Part shown: positions 47,195 to 57,663 of the stretch, piece after piece
Layout of the letters: each line of letters begins with the position of its first letter
Numbering within the stretch: position 1 is the first letter of the stretch
Source: Aspidiotus rigidus
Taxonomy: Eukaryota > Arthropoda > Insecta > Hemiptera > Diaspididae
Assembly (NCBI GenBank): GCA_035079385.1
Contig: JAVHKY010000071.1
Coordinates: 746,001 to 810,000 of the forward strand
DNA length: 64,000 bases
Direction: 5' to 3'
Made by a program: the position numbers and the translations under genes
Notes under the pieces: generated by a model
The model's database searches: none
The model's input: only the letters and a program-made list of their open reading frames with translations
Told to the model about the DNA's origin: nothing

Positions 47195-48210
47195 ATGTTA
47201 CGCCGAATCCGTCAAATTGCCGATTTGATAGAATCGGCAGAAATTTTGCCGAATTTTTAAAATCAGCAATTGAAATACTTGTTGAGATTGAAAGTAATAA
47301 TATTTCTTTATCCTATCTTCCAACTTTTTCTTTTCTTCTTTTTCACGGTTTTATGAGACGAGCAACTGAATTATCGTGGTAAATTGAAGACCTAGGTACG
47401 TAATATTTTTCTTTCTCTTTTTTTCCAATCGTATTTTATTTTTCCTTCATTGCGTTCAATGACCATCCTCAAGTGATGAATGAAACTCTCGTAGTTCGTA
47501 CACGTGAAGTTGAATCATGAAGACGTTCGATATTGTTGAGGGGTGAAAATAAGTAGACAAACGCACACTTTATTTAGGCCAATGACGTCGGCGCTAACAC
47601 GGAGTAATCCTTGCGCGAGCTTGTGCGTCTGAACTCAGTGGGCACTGGACAAGGGTACCGTAAATGGATAAAAAAATCAGAAAAAGTTAATCGTCGTTAT
47701 TATGAAAACACAGTCAAGCAGAAAGGTATTAAAAAATCAGAAATAGTCAATCGTCGTTATTATAAAAATACAGTCGAGCAGGAAATATTAAAACATCAGT
47801 CTTTGTGATTATCGCATGTACGTCCGGAATAGCAGGCGGAATTGCACCCCAACCCCTGTTTGTTACAGGCACATCTTTTGGAGGTGCAATTTGTACGGCA
47901 CGAGTACTTATTAACTAAAATTGGAACGAAAAATGATTGACTTCTTCCGATTGTAAAATATTATCGTGATTATTTGGTCTACAGAATTCATTTTATTTTT
48001 GGATAGGTACTGTTCAACATTTTATACAGACCTACCTATTTCTAAAGTATTATCGTCATTATTTAATGTTAATTTGCTTTTGATGTTTTCATATATAAAT
48101 TTATTTGAAAATATTCTCGATGTTATCTTCCAGCAGGTACTTTAGTTCGAATAGAAATATCGTATTGCCGATTTTATAAATTCGGCAATTTGACGGATTC
48201 GGCGTAACAT
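47195..48210. mobile_element. TIR element of 1.0 kb, ATGTTACGCC family copy 2
   Basis: Ends ATGTTACGCCGAATCCGTCA and TGACGGATTCGGCGTAACAT; about 50 bp pair. The arms hold GCCGATTT...AATCGGC dyads. A tandem 'aaaaaatcag...gtcaatcgtcgttatta' unit of about 60 bp lies at 47667-47800. No transposase. Confidence 0.8.
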
Positions 48211-49490
48211 AATAATAACTTATACCTACCGTAAGTCTGTAGACTCAGCTTAAGCTTTGTTGCGATGCAAGTTTTTAATAACTGCGTGTAATTATCTACG
48301 TGAACAATATCCTTAATATTATACCTACTTTAAAATCACTTAGACGCAGCGATAAACTGTCATGCTACGAAATCTTGTTGCGCGTCGCGTCACAGCGCAG
48401 CGGCAGGGGCCCTTTAAAAAGTATGCCATCGCATCAGTGCTCGGCGACGCGACGCAGCGAATATAGGTATCTTCGCCGTGAGTTTTGCAACGCGAAAATT
48501 ATCACAGGGGTGTTTACATGGGTAATATTCCCTTCATTTTCTTCGTTTTCTACTCTCAAGACTTGACATGACCTTGGTGGAACTGGCCTTTCATTTTCTA
48601 TCATTCACTATTATTATATTATTGATCCACTTAGTCTCTTTATTACGAGTAGCCTATATTTAAAATTCTCTTGACATATTCCTGATCTATTTTTATACAC
48701 TCTCCATTACCCAAAACAAATTGCTTATTTTTTCCATCGATTACATGACTTCGTTCCTGAGGTGACGGTGAGTCTGATTAATTATTTATCAACAATTCGT
48801 ACTCGTTGTCTGTAAACTTATTCGTCAGTTCATTAGTCCCGTAGGTTTTTAATTTAAATTTAGACAAGTAACACATACCTACCTAATATGTCGTTATCTA
48901 TTGTTATTATTATAGGTATTATCTTTCGGCACATATTATTTTGACATAAACTATCGTCAGCATCTGAATCGATCATATGCAAAGTTTTATTTTCATTAGA
49001 TGAGCTGAGTATTTTAATTGGTACGTGTATGAGTAAATTACGCAAAGTTGAAGCGCGAGTGAATCTTGTTACATTATGTTTACACTCTTCTAGATATACA
49101 TTATTTTCCCAACGAACTTTTCGCTTTTATTTTTTTTTACTTTTCTTTTTGTAATAACAATGATTACCTATTCACTATCAAGTCCTCGTTATTGAGAATA
49201 CTGAATCTATTTTTTGAACAGAAATTGGGGTATGTTTGCTCATTATAGTGTTTGTTCGTTGTGTTATTTAGTTTTTTGACTTGTCCTCACTTTATTTATC
49301 CGCTCGCCCCCTTCCTCGAGAATTATTACCTCTCCATCGTTCGTATCCATTCACCTTCTTTAAAATTAGGTGCTGACTTTCCAAAGTAATTAGTAGTGAT
49401 TCACGAACGAGTTATGAGAAAATACCTACTTGACATTTGAAGAGACTTTTTAACAGGGTTTTTTTTTTTTGAAAATTTTGGCGTGCACCG
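48211..49490. other. Intergenic, no gene recognised
   Basis: Contains an inverted GC-rich pair 'gcgtcgcgtc' / 'gacgcgacgc' at 48380-48460 and otherwise AT-rich DNA. Confidence 0.35.
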
Positions 49491-49551
49491 TAAGCCGTCC
49501 GGGAAAAAACTTGAAAAAATTTCGACTCTCGAGCTATATTATATGACAGGG

Positions 49552-50173
49552 GGACGGACTTTTCGCCGCAAAATTTTTACCATAAGAGTTTCGACGCCTG
49601 CGTTTCGCCGCAAGAACGATTCGACGCAGATCTTCCAGCCGCGGAAAATTTCGCCGCGGACAAAAAAAATCGTGAAAAAAAGAACATGCATGATCGTATA
49701 GTATGTTAGAAGTGTGTAAATTACATATTGTAATATTATAATAGCCGTATCCGTGAACGTGGTGGGACTTTAATTCGCGTTGTAACACAGCATATCCATG
49801 AAGCAAATCCCTGCCGGTTAGAAGCTATTGAATTTGTTACTAGAGCAAAGAAACGTGCCAGATACTATGCGGCCTAGTGACTTTGAAATCGGATTAGGGA
49901 ATACGAGCTTGAGAGCCTTCCCATCAATTGAAATTGGAGGATGCTTATTTCATCTATCACAAAATATTATGAAGCACATCAACGGGGAGGGTCTTATGTC
50001 GGTTTACAAAAATGAGCCCGAGTTTAATCGAGCGGTACGTTTTTTTTTAATTATTATTTTATACCAGCATTTTGAGCAATAATACGATCATGCATGTCCT
50101 TTTTTTCACGATTTTTTTTGTCGGAGTCGAAAATCCTGCGGCGAAAATTTTGCGGCAAAAAGTCCTACACCGC
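49552..50173 (+). mobile_element. Deleted MULE with long TIRs and transposase stub
   Basis: Inverted arms of about 100-150 bp: GGACTTTTCGCCGCAAAA at the left matches the complement of 'ttttgcggcaaaaagtcc' at the right, and 'aaaaaatcgtgaaaaaaag' plus 'acatgcatgatcgta' pair. Long TIRs around a transposase gene are typical of Mutator-like elements. It interrupts a copy of the CTCGAG-family repeat, parts of which lie at 49495-49550 and 50185-50232. Confidence 0.7.
49828..50045 (+). pseudogene. MULE transposase fragment
   Basis: One open frame reads RPSDFEIGLGNTSLRAFPSI then GGCLFHLSQNIMKHI. This matches the D-x-E..A.....FP...GC.FH..Q stretch of MULE-domain transposases, with the second acidic residue and the CxFH histidine. 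The N-terminal DGTF part and the rest of the catalytic domain are missing, so it cannot be active. It lies inside the TIR element 49552-50173. Confidence 0.7.
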
Positions 50174-50260
50174 CATATAACAGGAGAGAGACTTGAAAAA
50201 ATTTCGCCCTCTAAGCTATATATGATAGGTCCTATAATACAGGTCTAGGCCTCCCCTGAC

Positions 50261-50733
50261 GCCCAGTCATCCCGGTACTCGGTCCTTTTGGGTTCCGGCC
50301 GGCGTTTCATAATGTCAATACTGTAAAAAGTTTATTTGTGAAATTGAAGGACCCGATTCCTCCAGTCGAGCGAAGTGGGGTATACAGTATAGCCTGCAAC
50401 GATTGCCCAGGTATTTATATAGGGATGACTGGGCGTCAGCTCCAAATAAGAATTGAGGAGCATAAAAAAGCGTGGGAGAAGGGTAATTTGGGTGATTCGG
50501 CTTTTGCTGATCATCTACTTGAGAGTGGCCATAAATTCAAGGAAGGCTCTGGTATCCTCCTCCATAGGGAGAACTCGTATTTTAAACGGCTGGCTTTGGA
50601 AAATATAGAAATCATACGACACCGGAATAACGAAGACTTCACGGTTTTAAACAGGTTCATTCCTGAAGAGGGTCTGATTGAGCTAGTATATGAGAATGAT
50701 TCAAACTTCGATGACTCGCTGGTTAAATCATGA
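50261..50733 (+). pseudogene. Penelope-like element fragment, intact GIY-YIG domain (copy 2)
   Basis: The frame opens after a TGA at 50257 and runs to TGA at 50731-50733. GVYSIACNDCPGIYIGMTGR holds the GIY...YIG pair; AFADHLLESGHKF and NIEIIRHRN match the rest of the Penelope endonuclease. The upstream part GFRPAFHNVNTVKSLFVKL fits the linker after the reverse transcriptase, which is gone. The domain itself has no stops. On its own it is only a 3' stub of a retroelement. Confidence 0.85.
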
Positions 50734-50789
50734 TCTTCTGGTCAACTCCCTCTGTCTTTGTTGATGTTGGATTCAGTCGCTTTCGTTTA

Positions 50790-50827
50790 CGCTCCGATGA
50801 TGGTTGTTTAACCGAAAACGTTTAGCG
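50790..50827 (+). ncRNA. Hammerhead-ribozyme-like motif downstream of Penelope copy 2
   Basis: The core reads CCGAUGA (50794-50800; U4 changed to C), then a hairpin GGUU-GUUU-AACC, then GAAA (50814-50817). A 2-bp A-U stem III (17-22, 18-21 of 508xx) with a CG loop follows, and stem I CGCU (50790-50793) pairs with AGCG (50824-50827). Same layout as 28440-28477 but with different paired bases in stems I and III. The U4C change predicts weak or no self-cleavage. Confidence 0.42.
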
Positions 50828-51235
50828 GCTGATTTCCTTGTGGTTCAATATAATTTGCTACACCTTCGGGTGTACACTCCTCTTGTGTAATATGAATAAC
50901 CATAAATTAGAACAACGTATCGATTCGATTCTACCGTTTTTTAAGGAGCAGAAAAAACTTATCGCGGGCTTAAGTTCATTCTGTTTCAATGTTTTGAAAA
51001 CAAAATAAGATAAGCTTTCGGTTCTTCTGATTTTTAACTAATTTCCTGACAGTTTGGACTCGAAATAATTGAATCACTCGAAGAAGATCGCTGCGTACTA
51101 CAATAATAATATACGATATAACTCGAAAATCAATTTTTTGACTTGAGATAGCTCTGTTCTTTAATAGCGAATTGTTATTTTCGACATAGACGGAAAAAAC
51201 AGCCTGTAACGTAGAAAATTTGGCGTTGAAAACGT

Positions 51236-51457
51236 TTATGAGCAACGGTTACATTCCAGCTTTTGCGGGTAAACGAGCCTTGATTTCTCGAACTGTCTTT
51301 GTGTACGTACGTAGCGGTTGTTTTGTTGGATCGGCGTAGAGTGCAGGGAACGTTTCAGACGTGAAGAGATAAAGGAAGCTTTGTAAAGTTGATAGAAGAG
51401 GACAGGAATCGTCCTGAATGTTCCGTCTACCAACAGAAGTTTCGCTCGCGTCAACAA
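51236..51457 (-). pseudogene. MULE transposase fragment, DGTF region
   Basis: The minus-strand frame reads LLTRAKLLLVDGTFRTIPVL then FYQLYK. This matches the DGTF..xP..xxQLYxxH segment that carries the first catalytic Asp of MULE-domain transposases. The match fades after QLYK and the frame soon ends. It lies on the opposite strand to the fragment at 49828. Confidence 0.7.
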
Positions 51458-51459
51458 AG

Positions 51460-53960
51460 AGAGGTGATTATCAGTGCCACGAATGAGTAGCCTGTAACAA
51501 TTTACACGGAATCGTAGAGACGAAAGTCGCCTTCTTTTACGATCATGTACATGTAATTGTATTAGCTAGTCTGGCATCAAGTATAATATTCTTCCTGTAT
51601 TTCGGAATATTTTCAGATATTTATTCTCACCTCTACGAACATTATGAAAGTTCATAATTAATAATGCTACTATCAGCATTGTTAAATATTGTCCATGCAA
51701 TAGCACTCATACTCGCGTGGTTTCCTTACCCTCCTTCACTTGTCGATAATCGCGACATTTTTGTGAGTTCTGCGAACAACACTTTCCATATAATATTATG
51801 GTAGTGTACAATTTCCTCCGATCTAATTTTCTTAGGTATAATTCACCTTGCTCCTAACATGAGGAGTGGAAAGTCTACGAATAATTAGACGAATGCAGGT
51901 CCATTTTTTTTTTGTCTTCTTCTTCTTTTAGAAGATCATACTAGGCCTAGCACAATTTGATACATATTGTAACACTGGTGGGAGTGCAAAAAATCTTGAC
52001 AGAATGATGTTGGGTTTTACCTGATGTTGCCAACTATAGGTACTCGTAGTTGTGTATATGGTAAAAATAATATAGTCGGTATATGACTGTATAAGCAATA
52101 GAATATTTAAAGCATCGACAAAATCGACGAAAACTTCGTTATTTGAATAAATGTAAAGTTAATTTTTACATTTTTCACTCTCTTTATTTATTTATTTATT
52201 TATTTTTGCCATACCACATACGTAATGTTTGTTCAAGGATCCGTTATTACTAACACAATCTTAGATAATGGCATTTTGAAAATGCTAGAAGAGTAACGAA
52301 GAAACAAGAGAGGAGAGAGAGAGAAAAAAAAAATGCGTATGACAATGTATTAAGCCATGATGTTTTGTAGGCATAGCGTTACGGCAGCAGCGCAGAGTAG
52401 GAAGAAAAAACATCGTGAGGTCGAGCAAGAAAAGCAGCTGCTGCAAATGTAGCTCTGCAATTTTTGAATAATAAACAGATAAATTGGCAATCTTACCAAA
52501 TGTAATTATTATTAGTATAGCCTTTTTTTAGTACGTAATATAGCGTGTGTATTTTTCATTTTCCCTTACGTCTACCATGGGGTGTAGGTAAACACACATG
52601 CATGAATATATACGACAGTCAGCATTGATGACATGTATTATACTTATGTACTGCAGGTATACGTATACTATAACAGAAGAAATGAGAAGAAAGAAAGAAA
52701 AAAAGATAAAAAAAAAAAAAAAAAATTGAAGGTGAAGCCGAAGAATAAAAAAAATTTACATTAAAAAACTATTTTTATTCTCACGCTTCGTTAGTGGACA
52801 GTCCAGTTATATTATGTATAGGAGGTTGTTGCACTAATCCCCTTTTTTCGGTAGGTATAGGTATACCGGTACGTAATGTGGTCAAATTCACTCAGAATTT
52901 ACATATAAGTACCATCGACGAAGAGGATCGAATATCGTATAACCCTTTTCTTCTTCTCTTTTCGATGCATCGGATCGCCCAATAGTTAGGGTGTTCGCGC
53001 GCATAAATAGTAATTCGTGAGACTTGCTTTCAGAGTTTTTATAATACCTACAGGGTACGTACCCATTATCAGAGACCTAGTACCTACTGTTCCAGTTTAT
53101 ACTATAGTGTACATCATGTATAAAGTTGTCGCCACGAAAGATTTCAAATGCGTATCATACATAATATTATATGTATAATAATGTATACGTATATTCGTCC
53201 ACACTACTTATACCTATTTTAATGTAGGTATACAGCAATATAACTACATAGGTATACTTCAGTTACAGTAGCCTCTTACTTATTTTTGTATACGTCTTGT
53301 ATAGCGAGGCAAAAAGTATGCATTAGCAATTAGGTAGGTACGAGTATACGAGTATCAGTATAGCCATTATGAGTGTTGTTTCTGCTCGTCCCGTCCAGCC
53401 GATCCAAACCGTTATGCAATAATATTGTGTATAGTGATAATCCTCAATCATTCTCGCGCGAAATTTCTTTGGTCTCGCCTGCAACGATATCATACCCTAC
53501 ATTCAATTAAAATATAATAATAAATATACCTATATAAACTCATCACGCGGCCAAGTTTTTGTCAAATAAGTATCATCATTATATTATTTTAAGCACAAGC
53601 TGGGATAGTGTGGAAAATCGCCGTACCACCGTTATCGATTAACGAAGAAACTAAGTACCTACCTATGGAAAAATTGTCAAATTGACACGCCAACATTTTC
53701 CCTTCGCCTCTTAATTACTTACTTACCTATAGTCTGTACCTCCTCATTCATCCGCTTCCCTCTAAGCATCCATGGCTTAGTTCTAGACCTATTCGCGGTT
53801 GACGTCTTATTACGTCGATTATCGATAATGCTCTACGTATACTGCAAAATATCAAGGAAGTACATCTGAGAATAAGAATAATATGCTTACAATGAAAATG
53901 TGAACAATTTTTTGCACGTGGAATTCTTTTGGTGCAAAAATTAGTAGAACACATCATTCC
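51460..53960. other. Intergenic, no gene recognised
   Basis: AT-rich with A runs (52708-52726), TA-rich stretches with 'tacctat' words (53040-53340), and 'ttattta' repeats near 52185. No coding signal. Confidence 0.4.
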
Positions 53961-53969
53961 TTAAGAACT

Positions 53970-54025
53970 GTATGTATGTATGTATGTATGTATGTATGTA
54001 TGTATGTGTGTATGTATGTATGTAT
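53970..54025. repeat. (TATG)n microsatellite at the 3' end of the RTE-like LINE
   Basis: About 14 units. On the minus strand it reads (CATA)n directly after the LINE 3' region, as expected for the microsatellite tails of RTE-clade LINEs. Confidence 0.8.
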
Positions 54026-54097
54026 TTGTGGAGGTTGCCTTCGATGTTACAAAACTTAGAAAATTGTGTACAGCTAAATATTACACAACACAAAGTC

Positions 54098-55850
54098 CTA
54101 TCTAATCGGATCGTTCAGGCTACCGTTTAACAGACTCATTCTTCGTCTTCCTCGCGGCGCTTTAACGACTATTTTCCGCTGTACCGCCCTGGAAAAAAGT
54201 TCGTCTTCCTTGACTCGTGCTTGTAGATACTTCTTCTTGTTATTTTCTAATGTCCTGACCAGCACTGCTTCTTGGAGGTTCATCCGGCTTAATACCTCCT
54301 TACTCGACACTTTTTCCGTCCACCTGATCCTGTTCATCTTTCTATAGCACCAGAGCTCGAATGCTTCCACTTTTTTCACCGTTGCCTTTTTATACGTCCA
54401 TGTTTCGCTGGCGTATCGCGCAATCGACCACACGTAACACCGGAGTATCTCGAGTCTCAGCTGCAGGTTCATTCCTTTATCTTTCAGACGCGTTCCACAT
54501 TGTTGAACGCACTTACTTCTGGCCATTCCTACCCTTTTTCGGATTTCGTCTACATCTCGACCATCGCACGTTATTGTGGCTCCCAAATACTTATATCGGG
54601 TCACTTGTTCAAGATACACTCCTTCGATGTCTATTTTTAATGGTCTCGTGTTTTCTTGTCTTTCAATCTGCATGATTTTTGTTTTACTCACGTTTATTTT
54701 CATTCCGAACTTTTTATTGTCGATATCCAGCTGCTTCACCATTACCTGCAGCTGTTGTGGCGTCTCCGCCAGCAGAACTTTATCATCGGAGTAGCTTATG
54801 TCTGCTATTCTTTCGCCATTGATTTTGATACCGCATTTTCCTTCTCTATATTACAATAGGTACTCTTTAGTCATTTCATTTCCTACTTTTATATTACCTA
54901 GCTTTCTGCTGAAAATATAGGGCTTCTATTATTTTTAGATCTTCTTTATCTACCTTATATTTCCGAAGGATTTTCAGCATCCGCGCGTGATCTACTTTGT
55001 CGAAAGTTTTTTTGTAATCGACAAAGTACACATACATTTTCCTATTTACCGATAGTGCTCGCTGAATGATGACTTTAAAAAGAGCTATTGCGTCTTTTGT
55101 ACTGCGGCGAGCTCGAAATCCAAACTGAGTTTTACTCAAATGTTCATATCTATTTTGCTTTCGATTCTGTTATTCACAATCGACAGTGGGAGTTTTAATG
55201 TGTGACTCATAATGCTAATTGTGCGGTACTCGGTGCATTTTCTCGCAGCTACTGTTTTCGGTATTGGCATGAACGTTGACACTTTGAAGTCCTCTAGAAC
55301 GGTACTGGCTTTGTATGTTTTGTTGAGAATCTGCAATATCACTTTCCTGCTTCTTTCTTCGCTACACTTCAGACGTTCAATCGGGATATTATCTCCTCCG
55401 ACCGATTTCTTCCGCTTGGCCTTTCTTATAGCGCAGTCCAATTCGTCACTTGTTATTTCTGGTGCCCATTCCAATCCCTCGCTTTCATCATTTATCTCCT
55501 GCCTCTGATCATCACCCTATAGTTGCTTCACGTAATCCGTCCATACTTCTTCCATCTCGTTTTTGCTGCTACGTATCTCTCTGGTATCCTGCTCAATTAT
55601 CATAATCCGGGATCCTATTCTTCTCTGCTCTTTCATCATCTTCTTGATTTCACTATGCATTTCGTGTGTCTTGTTATTTTCTTCTAGCCTCTGGATCCGT
55701 TCACACTTCTCCTCATACCATTTCTGTTTCGCTTCTCTACATTTCTTGATGATTACTCTGTGCAGTACTCTATATTCAACGCTGCTTCTGTTACGTATTT
55801 CCCTACTTTCTGCAATCAGCTGCAGTGTTTCATCTGTGATCCAACTTCAC
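54098..55850 (-). pseudogene. RTE-like LINE reverse transcriptase, broken
   Basis: On the minus strand, in order: a pre-RT region (about 55850-55475, WITDETLQLIAESREIR); fingers motif GGDNIPIERLK and FMPIPKTVAARKCTEYRTIS (55474-55136); motif A FVDYKKTFDKVDH (about 55020); motif C as YSDD with KVLLAET (about 54800); then the thumb and C-terminus YLGATITCDGRDVDEIRKR to 54098. Frameshifts near 55138 and 54895 and a stop near 54863 break it. Motif B (RQGCxLSP) is missing, so there is an internal deletion. The endonuclease domain is absent. Similarity to BCNT/CFDP2-type (RTE) proteins is from recall. Confidence 0.85.
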
Positions 55851-56224
55851 TATGTCTTCGTCTGCCGCTCATATCATCGAAATCTGGGAAAGAATACTGC
55901 GGTAGTTTTCCATTGCTTTCCGCAGGCTTTTCTGTCGGGGGGTGCTCCCTTAGCCTTTGGAGTTCTTACTCCTCACTACAAAGCTTTGGGGTTAACTTTC
56001 CCTTTACCGCAAGGCAGCGGTTTGACCTACTCACTCCATTACATATCCTCCGCTCTTCCGCTTCATAGGTACCTACACTTGCAAGCGAGGGAGAGTAGGA
56101 ACCATCTTGGCGGTTGCCAAGTAGAAGAGGGGGTTCGCATAGGAGATTCCTCCTTCACTGAAGGTATACCCGAAAGGGTCGATTCCGGTGTTGGAGGAAA
56201 CAATATTAAATGAAAAAAAAAAAG
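55851..56224. mobile_element. GC-richer segment beside the LINE, ending in an A run
   Basis: About half GC, unlike its surroundings, ending 'aatattaaatg' plus an A run at 56214-56223. Either it is the 5' region of the same minus-strand LINE with the endonuclease deleted, or a separate + strand poly(A)-tailed insert. A 216-codon ORF across it shows no recognisable domain. Confidence 0.45.
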
Positions 56225-57663
56225 TATCTATGATTATAAGAACAAAAACCAAATCATGTCTCTTCTTTGTACGAAAATAAGAAAGTAAATTTCTGTTTTA
56301 TCGTGTTAATGGACTATAAATAAATGTGATCAAGTATTGGAAAATAACCAAAATAAGTATAGAATAATGGAACGGGAGAACATTAGCTTGATGATTCAAT
56401 AATTGTCATGAAAAATAGGTAGGTATCATTATTTTCACATGGCGTTATACTTTTTCGACTTGAATGTTTTTGACGAATAGTTTTTAATAGCTATTTTTAG
56501 GCCGAGTTTATATGAATACCTAATAATTTTTCATCGATCCTTTTTCCAATGATAACAAAGACACAAAGTTAGGTAGGTACTTACCTGTATGTATACCAAA
56601 ATGTTTTTGATCTATAAAACATACACCTATTTCATATGTAATAATGGTAAATAGACGATCAAATGCAGGGCAAAGAGTCAACACTGCGCACTGCGGTAAC
56701 GTTTGCAACATCTAGAAAGAATATGGGCCTACAAGTAGGAAGACGGAGGTTTGTAATTCGATGTAACTTACTAGCCCAAACTCTTATGCTCGGACGTCAA
56801 TTTTGATTACAAATTGAATTCTTTGATTAGATAGTGGACTTGAGTGTGTCTGTTCCCACTGTAAATTCCCACAAATTGTAGCAATGCGCAGTGAATATAT
56901 CGTATGTTACCCAGCTATCGAATTTTGCGAGTACAAGAACATACACTGCGCGTCGCTACAATTCGCAGGAACTTGATGTGATCATTTCTCGATAACCAGA
57001 GCCAATTTTGAAAAACGGTCAACGCCATCGTAATCCTTCTAGAATGGTATAGTTTTGTTCATGCATTTTTCAATTTTTTCTTTTGTTGTGTAGTGTAATG
57101 AGATGAGTACCTACTAGCAGAGTGGCAAACTGCAAGAAAACTGCTATTAATGATAGAAGTATAAAAGTTGGTATACTGAGCATTCATACCAAAACAAAAT
57201 TTTTAAGATGGGGAGCCCCTCGAAATTTCCTATAGGGAGTGCAGGGAGGAAATTTTTGAGGTACCATCCTCCTCTGTGAAATAAGGGTGAGCAATGTTGG
57301 TGGTCTTGAGGTCGATTTTATATATTTTGACTCTCCTGAATACAAATAATTATGTTATTACTTTCCAGATCCGACCGCGAGAAGTGCCCCAAATTTCAAA
57401 TCAAAAATCCTCCCATTTACCGATTTTTGTGAAAAATACGTAAAAAATGTGGTTTTCTGACTGTAGATTGGAAGGATCGTTCAGGATTAAATTTTCAATG
57501 TGATACTCCAGTAGTACAGATAAAATATGATACGATATATAAACGTCTATTCGAGCTTTGTAAGTGCCCGTAGTGAGGAATAGGAGATGCCAAAAAGTGC
57601 TAAATTTTGAGAAATTTTCACGTTCTTTACTCGTTTTTTGAATATTTTGATCTCTACGTATAA
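56225..57663. other. Intergenic, no gene recognised
   Basis: AT-rich; no coding or repeat signal beyond short words. It ends at the large fold-back element. Confidence 0.4.

Noticed and set aside
55563..56213. 216-codon + strand ORF
   Set aside because: Mostly antisense to the LINE pre-RT region and the adjoining GC-rich segment; no recognisable protein.
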